Shown here piece after piece: positions 16,546 through 25,937 of a stretch of 53,984 nt of DNA. Within the stretch, counting starts at the first letter, position 1, and each line of letters opens with the position of its first letter. Origin of the DNA: Acinetobacter tianfuensis (lineage in GTDB: Bacteria; Pseudomonadota; Gammaproteobacteria; Pseudomonadales; Moraxellaceae); NCBI RefSeq assembly GCF_003611465.1, contig NZ_RAXV01000028.1, positions 1-53,984 of the forward strand, given 5' to 3'. A model generated the notes under the pieces. It made no database searches, was not told the DNA's origin, and saw nothing but the letters and a program-made list of their open reading frames with translations. The position numbers and the translations under genes are program-made.

Positions 16546-17361
16546 TTATTTTTGATAGCCTGAGTGCCAGCGCAGCAGGTATTTTTCTAATGTGACGGCT
16601 AAAACGTCAGCCAGTTTTCCCAGCAGGGCGTACAGTAAAATGCCAACCAATACGATATCGGTTTGCAAAAATTCACGTGCATTCATCGTCATGTAGCCAA
16701 TGCCTGCTTGTGCTGAAATGGTTTCTGCAACAATCAGCAATACCCAAACCAAACCCAATGAAAAACGCAGGCCAACTAAAATGGAAGGCATAGCGCCCGG
16801 CAGAATAATGTCTTTGTACAGCTGCCAGCGTGTCAGTCCATAGCTTTTTCCCATCTCAATGAGCTGCGGATCAACTGAGCGGATACCGTGATAGGTATTG
16901 ATGTAAACAGGGAAAAACACACCGGCGGCAACTAAAAAAAGTTTGGCGCTTTCGTCAATGCCGAACCATAAAATGACCAGCGGAATTAAAGCCAGTGCTG
17001 GAATGTTCCGAATCATTTGAAGTGTGGTATCAAGCAGTGTCGATGCTGTTTTCGAAGAGCCGTTTAATAGGCCCAGCAATAGGCCTAGACCGCCGCCGAC
17101 CAGCAAGCCCATCAAAGCGCGTCCAGCGCTGATTTGAACATGTTTCCAAAGTTCGCCGCTGATCAGCAGATTCCAAAAAGCGCTGACAACGGCACTTGGC
17201 GCGGGCAGCACGCGGCTTTGCAAAATGCCGCTGACAGAAGCGATTTGCCAGACTGAAATCAGGGCAATAGGAACCAGCCAAGGCAGCAAACGCTGTCCGA
17301 TCTGTGTTCCACGTGAAACTTTCTTTTTAGGGAAAGTTGCAGCAGAAATTGTTTTGGACAT
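16546..17361 (-). CDS. ssuC: Sulfonate ABC transporter, permease
   Basis: 271 residues from the ATG at 17361, which has AGGAG upstream and lies one base after the ssuD stop codon; the longer frame overlaps ssuD. About six membrane helices and the EAA-type cytoplasmic loop typical of binding-protein-dependent permeases ([29 protein letters not shown]). Forms the channel with SsuB as ATPase and SsuA as receptor. Confidence 0.9.
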   Translation of the reverse strand: MSKTISAATFPKKKVSRGTQIGQRLLPWLVPIALISVWQIASVSGILQSRVLPAPSAVVSAFWNLLISGELWKHVQISAGRALMGLLVGGGLGLLLGLLNGSSKTASTLLDTTLQMIRNIPALALIPLVILWFGIDESAKLFLVAAGVFFPVYINTYHGIRSVDPQLIEMGKSYGLTRWQLYKDIILPGAMPSILVGLRFSLGLVWVLLIVAETISAQAGIGYMTMNAREFLQTDIVLVGILLYALLGKLADVLAVTLEKYLLRWHSGYQK

Positions 17362-17362
17362 G

Positions 17363-18532
17363 TTAAGCCGGCTCCTCAGCGTACTTTTTGCTTTCATCTG
17401 GCGTGTAGTGGTTTGCCACAATTTCACCGAATGGGCCTGTCAGGTTCGGCTGTACTAATTTTTGACGGGTTTCCAGCGGCAGCAGAGGGAACACCAGCTC
17501 TGCAAAACGGATAGATTCTTCAAGATGCGGGTAACCGGAGAAAATAAAGGTGCTGATGCCAAGGTCTGCATATTCTTGAATACGCGCTGCAACAGTTTTT
17601 GGATCGCCAACCAAAGCCGTGCCTGCACCGCCGCGGACAAGGCCGACACCTGCCCATAAGTTTGGAGACACTTCCAATTTTGTACGGTCACCGTTGTGCA
17701 GCTCAGCCATACGGCGCTGGCCTACAGAATCCATAGTTTTGAATTTTGCTTGCGCCGCTTGAATGGTTGCATCATCGACATATTGAATCAGCTCTTCAGC
17801 TGCTTTCCATGCGTCTTCATTGGTTTCACGCACGATTACATGAAGGCGGATCCCATAGTTCAGTTCACGGCCTTTGGCTTTCGCTTTTTCACGTACGGCA
17901 GCAATTTTTTCTTTTACTGCAGCGGGCGGTTCGCCCCAAGTTAAATAAGTATCGACCTGATCTGTGGCTAAATCGACTGCTGCATCTGATGAGCCGCCGA
18001 ACCATAGTGGCGGATACGGTTTTTGCACAGGCGGATAAAGCAGTTTGGCATCATCTACACTTAGACGTTTGCCGTGAAAACTAAAGCTTTCGCCAGTGTG
18101 TGAGCGGGTTAAAATTTCACGCCAAATCGTGGTGTATTCGGCTGCTGTTTGATAGCGGGTTGCATGGTCTTCATATACACCGTCACCTTGCAGTTCCTGT
18201 TCATCACCGCCAGTGACCAGATTCAGCAAAATGCGGCCGCCAGACAAACGGTCAAATGTTGCCGCCATACGTGCTGTGAGTGCAGGTGTTGTTACACCAG
18301 GACGCAGCGCCACTAAAAATTTAAGGTTCTTGGTTGCATCAATCAGGCTGGCAGCGGTCAGCCAAGGGTCTTCGCATGAACGGCCTGTAGGAATCAGTAC
18401 ACCTTCATAGCCGAGGTTGTCTGCAGCGACTGCAATTTGTTTCATATAGGCATGGTCAACTTGGCGAGCGCCTTGAGTTGTACCTAGGTAACGGCTGTCG
18501 CCATGTGTTGGAATAAACCAGAAAATTTTCAT
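17363..18532 (-). CDS. ssuD: FMNH2-dependent alkanesulfonate monooxygenase
   Basis: 389 residues, TIM-barrel bacterial luciferase-like enzyme. It uses reduced FMN and oxygen to release sulfite from alkanesulfonates for use as a sulfur source. The sequence follows SsuD from [18 protein letters not shown] through RSCEDPW to [11 protein letters not shown], near the family's usual length of about 380. Lies between ssuA and ssuC. The partner reductase SsuE is not encoded in this operon, so reduced flavin must come from elsewhere. Confidence 0.94.
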   Translation of the reverse strand: MKIFWFIPTHGDSRYLGTTQGARQVDHAYMKQIAVAADNLGYEGVLIPTGRSCEDPWLTAASLIDATKNLKFLVALRPGVTTPALTARMAATFDRLSGGRILLNLVTGGDEQELQGDGVYEDHATRYQTAAEYTTIWREILTRSHTGESFSFHGKRLSVDDAKLLYPPVQKPYPPLWFGGSSDAAVDLATDQVDTYLTWGEPPAAVKEKIAAVREKAKAKGRELNYGIRLHVIVRETNEDAWKAAEELIQYVDDATIQAAQAKFKTMDSVGQRRMAELHNGDRTKLEVSPNLWAGVGLVRGGAGTALVGDPKTVAARIQEYADLGISTFIFSGYPHLEESIRFAELVFPLLPLETRQKLVQPNLTGPFGEIVANHYTPDESKKYAEEPA

Positions 18533-18632
18533 CTCAGTTCCTTAATTTTGAATTAGCTCGGTCATCAAACAGGCTGATTTTTTGGCTCAAGGCCCAGTTA
18601 TTCAGCACTGACAAATAAAAAATTAGTTAAAA

Positions 18633-19595
18633 TTACTTAATAATTGCAGCGTCAATATTGAGTTTTTTCGGGATGAGTTTTTGCTCAAAAAAGGCATCTG
18701 CCACAGCCTGCTGCTCTTGGGCAACTTGAGCTGAAATTGGCGTGACACCAAAGCCCATGCGGGAAATGGATGACTTTAAAATGCTGAAATCAAGGCCCGT
18801 AGGCTTTTGCAATAATTTGGCTGCTTCATCTTGATTGGCATCTACCCACGATGTAGATGAATTCAGCTCATTTACTATGGCTTGAATCACTTTAGGATGC
18901 GCTTCTGCAAATTTGCGGTCTGCCAGATAGAACTGATGGTTGCTGACGAGGCTGTCGCCAGTTGCAATCACACGTGCGCCAATTTGCTGCTCTGCAGCTG
19001 CAAAGAAAGGGTCCCAAATGACCCATGCATCCACAGCGCCCTTTTCAAAGGCTGCACGGGCATCGGAAGGCGGCAAATACACAACCTTGATGTCATCTAA
19101 GGTCAGCTGGTTGGCTTCAAGCAGTTTCAGCAGCAAATAATGTACATTTGAACCTTTATTCAATGCGACACGTTTGCCTTTTAAATCCTGAATACGTTGA
19201 ATTTTTGAATCTTTTTGCACGATCAGCGCTTCGGCTTTCGGTGCTGCAGGCTGGTTGGCCACATAAACTAAGTTTGAGTTGGCTGCCTGTGCAAAAATGG
19301 GAGGCGCTTCACCCGCCTCTCCAAAAGCTACACTCCCAACATTTAGACCTTCAAGCAGCTGCGGTCCTGCAGGAAACTCGACCCATTTTACATTTACACC
19401 CTGTTTCTGCAGCGCCTCGTCAAGTACGCCGCGTTCTTTTAAAATAGGCAAGAGGCCATATTTTTGAAAACCGATATTTAGTGTTACTTGTTCTTCTGTT
19501 TGCTGTTTTGAACAGCCTGTCAGCATCATAAGGGCGGCAGCGGCTGAAGACAGAAGCAGTGTTTTTGCCCAAAAATGTGTGCTGTGAATACTCAT
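18633..19595 (-). CDS. ssuA: Sulfonate ABC transporter, substrate-binding lipoprotein
   Basis: 320 residues from the ATG at 19595 (CAGGAG eight bases upstream); a longer frame to 19646 has no such site. The signal peptide ends in a lipobox LTGC, so this receptor is probably tethered to the membrane rather than free as in E. coli. The SsuA/NMT1 fold is visible in VTLNIGFQKYG and the motif LKGKRVALNKGSNVHYLL. First gene of the ssu operon. Confidence 0.9.
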   Translation of the reverse strand: MSIHSTHFWAKTLLLSSAAAALMMLTGCSKQQTEEQVTLNIGFQKYGLLPILKERGVLDEALQKQGVNVKWVEFPAGPQLLEGLNVGSVAFGEAGEAPPIFAQAANSNLVYVANQPAAPKAEALIVQKDSKIQRIQDLKGKRVALNKGSNVHYLLLKLLEANQLTLDDIKVVYLPPSDARAAFEKGAVDAWVIWDPFFAAAEQQIGARVIATGDSLVSNHQFYLADRKFAEAHPKVIQAIVNELNSSTSWVDANQDEAAKLLQKPTGLDFSILKSSISRMGFGVTPISAQVAQEQQAVADAFFEQKLIPKKLNIDAAIIK

Positions 19596-19920
19596 GAAAA
19601 AAGCTCCTGACCAAACTGCAATGCTGCAAGTAACTGTGATGGTCATAAGCTAAAGAAATTTATTTTTCGAAAAAAATAAGAAAACTTAAAGTTCTAATGA
19701 ATAAAAAAGATAAATGAAAAACAGCATAACTAATGCATTTTTTTGCTGAGGCAGCGGCTATTCTTGTTTGGATTTTATTAAATAAACAATTGAAATTTAA
19801 AGTTAAATATTTTAAATCTGTATTTTGGGTAAGCTTATGCACATAGGTGGATAGGCATGCTGGAAACATGTGCTGAATTTAACAATAAGCTTATGCAAAA
19901 TTCAGATAAATATGCATCGT
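19596..19920. promoter_or_regulatory. Upstream region of the ssu operon
   Basis: About 320 bp without a gene, AT-rich. It holds two copies of TAAGCTTATGCA at 19830-19841 and 19886-19897, 56 bp apart start to start; the core ATAAGCTTAT is palindromic. These may be operator sites for a sulfur regulator such as Cbl or CysB, but no consensus match can be claimed. No clear promoter pair is seen. Confidence 0.45.
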
Positions 19921-19946
19921 AAAAAGCCGTTTTAAAGCGGCTTTTT
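19921..19946 (-). terminator. Terminator at the argA 3' end
   Basis: AAAAAGCCG / CGGCTTTTT stem that overlaps the last codons and the stop codon of argA. Confidence 0.8.
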
Positions 19947-21284
19947 ACAGACTAAGGAGTTGCGCTGATAGTTATATAACGCTTGGCGCGCATTTGGCAG
20001 GTCATCTACACTGGCTTGTTCAAAGCCTTGTTCTAAAAACCAATGTGCCGTGCGGGTGGTCAAAATAAAGAGCTGCTGAATGTTCAGGCCTTTGGCGCGC
20101 TCTTCTAAAAAGTGCAGAATTTGGCTGCCGCGGTTCGATTTTCTATAGCTCGGATGTACTGCAACACAGGCAATTTCAGCGGAACGCAGTTCACCATCTG
20201 TAACTGGAATCGGATACAGCGCAGCGCAGGCTAAAATGGTGCCGTCACGCTCAATGACAGCAAAATGATCTATTTCATTTTCCAAACGCTCTCGTGAACG
20301 GTAGACCAAAATTCCTTCTTCCTCTAAGGGGCGCAGCAAGTTAATCAGACCGCCGACATCTTGAATATTCGCCATGCGCACTTCTTCATAGTGCGCATCG
20401 GTAATCATCGTGCCTGAACCGTCACGGGTGAACAGTTCTTCCAGCAAAGCGCCGTCTTCTTCATAGGAAATCAAGTGAACGCGGTTGACACCTTGCAGCG
20501 AAGCCGTTTTCGCGCCGCGTAAATGCAGCGCGATATCTGGATTTGCATCTTGATATTGCAAAATGTGTTCATCCAGCTGGTGCGGCGCGACTTCACGCTG
20601 CAGGCTGCCGTGTTCATTCATTAGGCCATGGCCTTTGCCTAAGAAAATCAGTTTATCGGCTTTCAGACTAATTGCGGTCTTTGTTGCAACTTCTTCTGAC
20701 AGCAAATTAAAGACTTCGCCTGTGGTTGAATAGCCCGCTGGGCCGAGCAGTACAATATTTTGACTCTCCAGATGGCGCTGTATGGCATCTGTGTCGATAC
20801 TGCGGACTTCACCTGAAAGCTGGAAATCCACGCCGTCACGGATACCATAAGGTTTAGCGGTGACGAGATTGCCTGAAATCACGTCTATGCGTGCGCCGTA
20901 CATCGGTGAGTTTGCCAGCCCCATAGACAGCAGCGCCTCAATTTGCAGGCGGATTGATCCGGCAGCATTCATAATTGCACTGAGTGATTCGCGGGTAGTG
21001 ACGCGGCGATGATTATGAAATGGTGTGACAATACCGCTGGTTTTTAAGTTCTGATCAATTTGCGGGCGTGCGCCATGGACTAAAATGAGGCGGATATCGA
21101 GAGAGTGCAGCAGCGCAATATCGTGAATAATATGCTGGAAATTAGCATGCTGAACGGCCTCACCATCAAACATAATGACGAAGGTTTTACCGCGGTGCGC
21201 ATTAATATAGGGTGCAGAATGCCGAAACCAATGCACATACTGCAGGGTTGTGCTTTGATCGGTTTCGATAGAATTCATATGCAT
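19932..21284 (-). CDS. argA: N-acetylglutamate synthase, classical ArgA
   Basis: 450 residues. First step of arginine synthesis: acetyl-CoA plus glutamate to N-acetylglutamate. The N-terminal amino-acid kinase-like domain (about 20-290) binds arginine for feedback control. The C-terminal GNAT acetyltransferase domain (about 300-445) shows ACAALYPI and the acetyl-CoA site VHPSYRKSNRGSQIL. Length fits the classical bifunctional-fold ArgA. Monocistronic, with its own terminator. Confidence 0.95.
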   Translation of the reverse strand: MHMNSIETDQSTTLQYVHWFRHSAPYINAHRGKTFVIMFDGEAVQHANFQHIIHDIALLHSLDIRLILVHGARPQIDQNLKTSGIVTPFHNHRRVTTRESLSAIMNAAGSIRLQIEALLSMGLANSPMYGARIDVISGNLVTAKPYGIRDGVDFQLSGEVRSIDTDAIQRHLESQNIVLLGPAGYSTTGEVFNLLSEEVATKTAISLKADKLIFLGKGHGLMNEHGSLQREVAPHQLDEHILQYQDANPDIALHLRGAKTASLQGVNRVHLISYEEDGALLEELFTRDGSGTMITDAHYEEVRMANIQDVGGLINLLRPLEEEGILVYRSRERLENEIDHFAVIERDGTILACAALYPIPVTDGELRSAEIACVAVHPSYRKSNRGSQILHFLEERAKGLNIQQLFILTTRTAHWFLEQGFEQASVDDLPNARQALYNYQRNSLVCKKPL

Positions 21285-21363
21285 GCCTATACGGTTATTG
21301 TCTTGATTCTGATTCTAATGAAAAAATACTGCAGTGGAAAAAAAAATGCAGCGCTGCGCATAA

Positions 21364-21401
21364 AAAAACACCTGCTCAAGCATGCTTGAGCAGGTGTTTT
21401 T
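21364..21401. terminator. Perfect 38-bp palindromic terminator
   Basis: Every base of the 38-bp element pairs, centred on GCATGC, with A5 on one side and T5 on the other. It ends the rcnB-like gene on the minus strand and can act in both directions. Confidence 0.9.
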
Positions 21402-21431
21402 CTAGGGAAAGGGGGAGGCAGCAATCGCTGT

Positions 21432-21791
21432 TTAGCCAATAATGCGTACAATGCGGTCGTTACGTTTATTGATCAGTACGTAGTCGCCATTGATTTTGTA
21501 CCATTGCTGATAGCGGCCTGTATCTGGCAAACGGCGCGCTTCGCGCTCGCTGACACGGTACTGTGATGAGTTGAAAGCGCGCGGCAAAGTTTGGCCTTTG
21601 CGCCATTCGCGGCTTGGATTAACACGGGACTGTTGCCAGTGATTGTGTTTACGCTCATCCCAGCGTGAGTCATGATGTTTTTGATGTGCATAGGACTGCT
21701 GGTGATCATAGCGGTGATCAGGGGCTGCCATAGCTGAAGCAGATATTAAACCAGTCAATGCAATGGCCGCTGCTGTTAGAATTTTTTTCAT
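21432..21791 (-). CDS. RcnB-family small periplasmic protein
   Basis: 119 residues from the ATG at 21791, with a clear signal peptide cut after SASAMA. The mature part is rich in His, Arg, Gln and Tyr and ends with the RcnB-type YQWYKINGDYVLINKRNDRIVRIIG stretch. RcnB of E. coli is linked to nickel and cobalt homeostasis, but many family members have no proven role. A second copy lies 222 bp upstream; the two share the C-terminal third and differ in the charged middle. Confidence 0.8.
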   Translation of the reverse strand: MKKILTAAAIALTGLISASAMAAPDHRYDHQQSYAHQKHHDSRWDERKHNHWQQSRVNPSREWRKGQTLPRAFNSSQYRVSEREARRLPDTGRYQQWYKINGDYVLINKRNDRIVRIIG

Positions 21792-21970
21792 TTCTTTCAC
21801 CTTCATTCTGTTGAAGCGTATATGTTTCGATAGCTTCAAATTAGCGGGAAAGTTTAGATAAAGCGTGAGGGGAATTTAGTTGAATTGTGAAATTTGTGAA
21901 GGGATTGCGGAGATTTTAAAATAAATCATTTATTTATAGATTTTCTTATTAAAAAATAAACCCCGAAAAC

Positions 21971-21995
21971 AAAAAAAGCCCAAACATTGTTGGGC
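21971..21995 (-). terminator. Terminator of the second RcnB-family gene
   Basis: GCCCAA-acattg-TTGGGC with seven T on the minus strand. Confidence 0.85.
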
Positions 21996-22012
21996 AGATA
22001 GCGCATAGGGGC

Positions 22013-22414
22013 TTAAAGACCCATGATGCGCATAATACTGTTGGTTTCTGAGTTGACTAAAATATAGTCATTATTGATTTTGTACCATTGCTGCCTACGG
22101 TCAGGCTTTGGCAGGTTTTGATCGCGGTAGTCCACTTTATAGCCATTGCCGCGGTAATGCTGCGGCAATACATAGCCGGGCTGCCATTTGTGCTGCTGCA
22201 AGCGTTTGACACCGCGTTCTTCACGCATGCGGCGCATATCTTTACGGTCATCGTCGTCATCTTCATCAAAATCACGGCTTTTTTTACCATAAGCATTGCC
22301 TTTGCCGCGGGGATGATCATAACCGTCTTGATCAAAGTGAGGGGCCGCAGCAGTCAGGCTGCTTGCCATCAAAGCACTGAAAGACATTGCAAACGCAATC
22401 AAAATCTTTTTCAT
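22013..22414 (-). CDS. RcnB-family small periplasmic protein (second copy)
   Basis: 133 residues. Signal peptide to about residue 23, then a strongly charged middle with a run of acidic residues (DFDEDDDDDRKD, about 49-60) that could bind cations. The RcnB-type C-terminus includes PQHYRGNGYKVDYRD and QWYKINNDYILVNSETNSIMRIMGL. Separate transcription unit from its paralogue, with its own terminator. Confidence 0.8.
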   Translation of the reverse strand: MKKILIAFAMSFSALMASSLTAAAPHFDQDGYDHPRGKGNAYGKKSRDFDEDDDDDRKDMRRMREERGVKRLQQHKWQPGYVLPQHYRGNGYKVDYRDQNLPKPDRRQQWYKINNDYILVNSETNSIMRIMGL

Positions 22415-22667
22415 GTTGAGTCCTCATAGAAGATGTTTAGTTATTCACTGCAGTTACTGTACGCAAAAAATGCAGAGAAACTGTGAAGAAAGATAGATTT
22501 TTCTTTAAAAAAAGCAGAGATAATAAGGACATTATGCGTCAAATCTGCTGACTTATAAATGCTTGCCAATTTGTTTTAATATTGGCTGCATTTATTTTGG
22601 CGGCCTGAAGCAGCTGTGTAAATTTTGCATATGCAGGCAGCCCGTCAGTATATTTATATAATATGCT

Positions 22668-22823
22668 TTAATTCCACTGATCTGACATCTCTGCCAAATA
22701 TTGAATTGCATCGGCTATGTTTTGCGCTTCGGCGGCGTTGTCTAATGCGGCAATTAAGTTTTGCGGAAGCTGCATTTGCTCAATTGATCGAATGGTTTCA
22801 ATTTTACGTTTTTGATCTGCCAT
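22668..22823 (-). CDS. Possible 51-residue small protein
   Basis: An open frame of 51 codons with ATG at 22823 and a GAGG ribosome binding site about nine bases upstream. The product starts MADQKRKIETIRSIEQMQ and continues as a mostly helical, amphipathic, soluble sequence without cysteine, ending DQWN. Codon use is like the surrounding genes. I recognise no family. It fills an otherwise empty 575-bp gap between the second RcnB gene and the 22990 gene. Confidence 0.55.
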   Translation of the reverse strand: MADQKRKIETIRSIEQMQLPQNLIAALDNAAEAQNIADAIQYLAEMSDQWN

Positions 22824-22947
22824 GACTGTGCCTCATGCTGCATGTTGTTAACTGAACTCAGCATAGTGCAGAATATTAGATTTGAAAATCCGAATATATT
22901 TATTAAAATAATTTAAAAATACGATTATAGGTCAAATGCATAAAGAT

Positions 22948-22973
22948 AAAAAATGGCTGAACAATGTCAGCCA
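22948..22973 (-). terminator. Terminator after the 22990-23409 gene
   Basis: TGGCTGA-acaatg-TCAGCCA stem with six T on the minus strand. Confidence 0.85.
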
Positions 22974-22989
22974 CTGGTGTGAAATTTGC

Positions 22990-23409
22990 TCAGTAAGCAA
23001 ATTTCAAATCGGTATAGTCTGTTAATGATTTATTTAAATGTGCCTGAATAAACTCACGGACATCATTTTCATCCATTGGCTGGCCTTGCTTGGTGATGAC
23101 GTGCTCAATGGGCGGCTGACCTGACGCGGTAATTTTATAGACAAAGTTTTTTGCGGCAGCATAATGATCTTCAGCTTTGACAATGCACAGCACGTAGCTA
23201 TACGCATGTTCGAAATTTAAATCGGTATGGGAAAATACAAATTGATCAAACAGCTTCACGTTTTGACCATTTTCTAATGCTTTCAAGTCATCCAAAATAC
23301 TTGGATCAAATTTCATGCCGTACTTTTCAGAAATAGGCTGACCGTCAATCAGCAGGCTAATCATGCCGTCTTCTGTTGGGGTAACGGTAATATTGCTTAA
23401 GTCAGACAT
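22990..23409 (-). CDS. Conserved-type protein of unknown function
   Basis: 139 residues from the ATG at 23409; the longer frame to 23454 is unlikely. Soluble, acidic, no signal peptide or membrane segment, and no domain that I recognise. The N-terminal half has strand-like repeats (ITVTPTEDGMISLLIDGQPI) and the C-terminal half contains VITKQGQPMDENDVREFIQ. Monocistronic with its own terminator. Confidence 0.7.
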   Translation of the reverse strand: MSDLSNITVTPTEDGMISLLIDGQPISEKYGMKFDPSILDDLKALENGQNVKLFDQFVFSHTDLNFEHAYSYVLCIVKAEDHYAAAKNFVYKITASGQPPIEHVITKQGQPMDENDVREFIQAHLNKSLTDYTDLKFAY

Positions 23410-23500
23410 GGTGTTCTCAGTACTTCTAAAGGTTTGCTGCATAAGTATCCGCATATTAGGCCGAATATCAAGCCGATTTTAGGCCTTAAGGATGCAGAAT

Positions 23501-23529
23501 AAAAAAGGAAGCGCGAAGCTCCCTTTTTT
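23501..23529 (-). terminator. Terminator of the ubiG-mupP-yciK unit
   Basis: A GGAAGC / GCTCCC imperfect stem flanked by A6 and T7, 28 bp after the yciK-like stop codon. Confidence 0.8.
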
Positions 23530-23556
23530 TATCAAAATTTCAAGCAGGCGCGGGTT

Positions 23557-24303
23557 TTAGTCTTGCGCATCAATGCTGGCGCCATTCATATGCAGGCTGT
23601 CGTCCCCCATCAGATACAGGTATGCAGGCATAATCTGCTCAGGCGCGGGTAAGGTTTTTGGGTCTTCATCAGGATAGGCTTTAGCTCGCATAGCTGTACG
23701 CGTCGCGCCTGGATTTATACAGTTGAAACGGATGTTCGGATGCGCATTTTCTTTGGAAAATAATGTGCTGACCGCTTCAATGGCAATTTTTGAAACTGAA
23801 TATGCGCCCCAGTTTTCACGCGCTTCACGGCCTACACCAGAACTGGCAAAGACCACAGAAGCATTGTCAGACTTTTGCAGCAGCGGCAGCAGTTCTTGGG
23901 TCAGTACAAAAGGCGCACGCAGATTCACCGCCATGACATCATCCCAAACATCGGCAGGGTAATGCGCCAAAGGCGTACGTTCACCAAGAATGCCTGCATT
24001 ATGCAAGATGCCGTCTAAACGTCCGAACTGGCGCTCAAGCGTATCAAACAGCAGTTCATAGTCACGAGGAGAGGCGCTTGACAGCTGCAAGGGCAGAATT
24101 GCCGGCTGAGGTGCGCCTAAGCCTTCAATTTCATCGTAGATGACTTCCAGCTTATTCAGTGTCCGTCCATGCAATACAACCGTTGCGCCATGCAGCGCAT
24201 AGCTGATTGCGGCCGCACGGCCAATCCCATCGCCCGCACCTGTGATCAGGATAATGCGATCTTTAAGCAGATCGGGGCGAGGTTGATATTCTGAATATTT
24301 CAT
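23557..24303 (-). CDS. yciK: YciK-type short-chain dehydrogenase
   Basis: 248 residues, Rossmann fold. The coenzyme loop is TGAGDGIG (about residues 21-28), the NAG motif is in HNAGILGE, and the active site is Y-SVS-K. Likely an NADP-dependent oxidoreductase; substrate unknown. Third gene of ubiG-mupP-yciK, an order also found in Pseudomonas, where the neighbour is the MurNAc 6-phosphate phosphatase gene. Confidence 0.85.
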   Translation of the reverse strand: MKYSEYQPRPDLLKDRIILITGAGDGIGRAAAISYALHGATVVLHGRTLNKLEVIYDEIEGLGAPQPAILPLQLSSASPRDYELLFDTLERQFGRLDGILHNAGILGERTPLAHYPADVWDDVMAVNLRAPFVLTQELLPLLQKSDNASVVFASSGVGREARENWGAYSVSKIAIEAVSTLFSKENAHPNIRFNCINPGATRTAMRAKAYPDEDPKTLPAPEQIMPAYLYLMGDDSLHMNGASIDAQD

Positions 24304-24361
24304 CGTCTGCCTCCTCGTTTTCTTGTGTTTATGTGTATTTATAAAATGATCGGTTTGAGCT

Positions 24362-25045
24362 TTAAGCGCCCAGTGTAGTCTTTACCAGCTTACGCACAGC
24401 TTGGTGCAGTTCAGTGACATCCTCCACTATACAATCTGCCTGCCATGCTGTTAAGTCATCTTTGTACTGTAGCGGCAAATAACCATAGGCCGCTAAGACG
24501 GTGTACATGCCTGCGCTGCGTCCTGCATCAATATCACGCGGATGGTCACCGACATAGACACAGTCTTTGGCATCGATCTGAATCTGATTGGCTGCCAAAT
24601 ACATCGGCTCTGGATCTGGCTTGGTGTTACTGACATCTTCTGGGCAAACCAGTACCGCACAGCGCTCGCTTAGATTCAGCGCCTGCAGCAAAGATTCGCT
24701 GAGCCAGCGCGGCTTATTGGTCACAATGCCCCAGGGGATATTGTGCTGTTCAAGCTCTGCCAGTAAATCCTGCATGCCGTCAAATAAGTCAGTATCTACA
24801 GCAATATCTGCGCCATATAGGTCTAAAAAGCGCTGACGGTGGGCAAGGAAAACCGGATCCTCAACATTCAGCTCCGGGTAGACCAGTTTCACCATGGCGC
24901 GGGCGCCTTCAGACACTTGTGTGCGGATCAGATCTGCATCAACTATAGGGCAGCCTTTTTCGCGGCACATATCCTGCAAAATACGGATAAAGTCGGCGGC
25001 AGTGTCAATGAGTGTACCGTCTAAATCGAACAGAACTGCTTTCAT
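24362..25045 (-). CDS. mupP: HAD phosphatase, probably MurNAc 6-phosphate phosphatase
   Basis: 227 residues. HAD motif I is [10 protein letters not shown] at the N-terminus, the motif III lysine is in SNTKPDPEP, and motif IV is [18 protein letters not shown]. Annotated by similarity as phosphoglycolate phosphatase in many genomes, but the position right after ubiG and before yciK matches mupP of Pseudomonas. MupP dephosphorylates MurNAc 6-phosphate in peptidoglycan recycling. AmpD, another recycling enzyme, is encoded at 31778. The start overlaps the ubiG stop codon by four bases. Gph is the alternative. Confidence 0.75.
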   Translation of the reverse strand: MKAVLFDLDGTLIDTAADFIRILQDMCREKGCPIVDADLIRTQVSEGARAMVKLVYPELNVEDPVFLAHRQRFLDLYGADIAVDTDLFDGMQDLLAELEQHNIPWGIVTNKPRWLSESLLQALNLSERCAVLVCPEDVSNTKPDPEPMYLAANQIQIDAKDCVYVGDHPRDIDAGRSAGMYTVLAAYGYLPLQYKDDLTAWQADCIVEDVTELHQAVRKLVKTTLGA

Positions 25046-25758
25046 TGCGCGCCTTCATTGATGGTATGAACCATATAGTTCACGTCGACATTCGGCGCCA
25101 GCCAGTAGCGTTTGGTCAGCGGGTTATAATGCAGCCCAGTCATATTTTTTAATTTTAAATTTGCGCTGCGGATGTCGTGCGCAAGTTCTGAAGGCTTAAT
25201 GAATTTATGGTAATCATGTGTGCCTTTTGCCAGCATCCGCAGTACGTATTCTGCGCCAATAATCGCGAATAAATATGATTTTGGATTGCGGTTAATGGTT
25301 GAGAAGAACACATGGCCGCCCGGTTTTACCAATTTTTTGCAGGCTGCAATAATCGATGCAGGATCAGGCACATGCTCCAGCATTTCCATGCAGGTCACCA
25401 CGTCATATTGGCCTGCTTGCTCTTCTGCCAGCTGTTCAACAGGTACTTGGCGATATTCGATGTTTTGCACATTTTCCTGTTCTGCATGCAGGCGGGCAAC
25501 ATTTAATGGCGCAAGCCCCATGTCGATGCCTAAAACATTTGCGCCGCGGCGCGCCATGCTCTCTGCTAAAATCCCGCCGCCGCAGCCGACATCCAGCACT
25601 TTTTTACCGGCAATGCCGCCAGAATGTTCATCAATCCAGTTCAGACGCAGGGGATTGATCATGTGCAATGGGCGGAACTCAGAATGCTGATCCCACCATA
25701 TGGCAGCGAATGCTTCAAATTTGGCAATTTCTTGCGGATCAACATTCAATTGCGACAT
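25042..25758 (-). CDS. ubiG: 3-demethylubiquinone O-methyltransferase UbiG
   Basis: 238 residues. Performs both O-methylations in ubiquinone synthesis with S-adenosylmethionine. SAM-binding motif I is [16 protein letters not shown] (about 54-69) followed by GANVLGID, and the UbiG N-terminus [18 protein letters not shown] is present. First gene of a three-gene unit. Confidence 0.94.
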   Translation of the reverse strand: MSQLNVDPQEIAKFEAFAAIWWDQHSEFRPLHMINPLRLNWIDEHSGGIAGKKVLDVGCGGGILAESMARRGANVLGIDMGLAPLNVARLHAEQENVQNIEYRQVPVEQLAEEQAGQYDVVTCMEMLEHVPDPASIIAACKKLVKPGGHVFFSTINRNPKSYLFAIIGAEYVLRMLAKGTHDYHKFIKPSELAHDIRSANLKLKNMTGLHYNPLTKRYWLAPNVDVNYMVHTINEGAQ

Positions 25759-25937
25759 TGGATTACCTCGGGCTCGCGTTATATTTTAAAAAAGTCAGCA
25801 AGTTAGTAGTGTAGCGGTTATTCTGAAAAAAGCGATAAAAGCATCAAAAAAGTTCACAGAATGAAAACGAAAAATGAATAAATGATTTATAGTGATCGCA
25901 TAAGCTCACCATAATGATTTAGAGGATTATAAGCTCA

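Noticed and set aside
22625..22825. Plus-strand 66-codon frame in the gap after the RcnB genes
   Set aside because: The minus-strand 51-codon frame over the same bases has a ribosome binding site and more protein-like composition.
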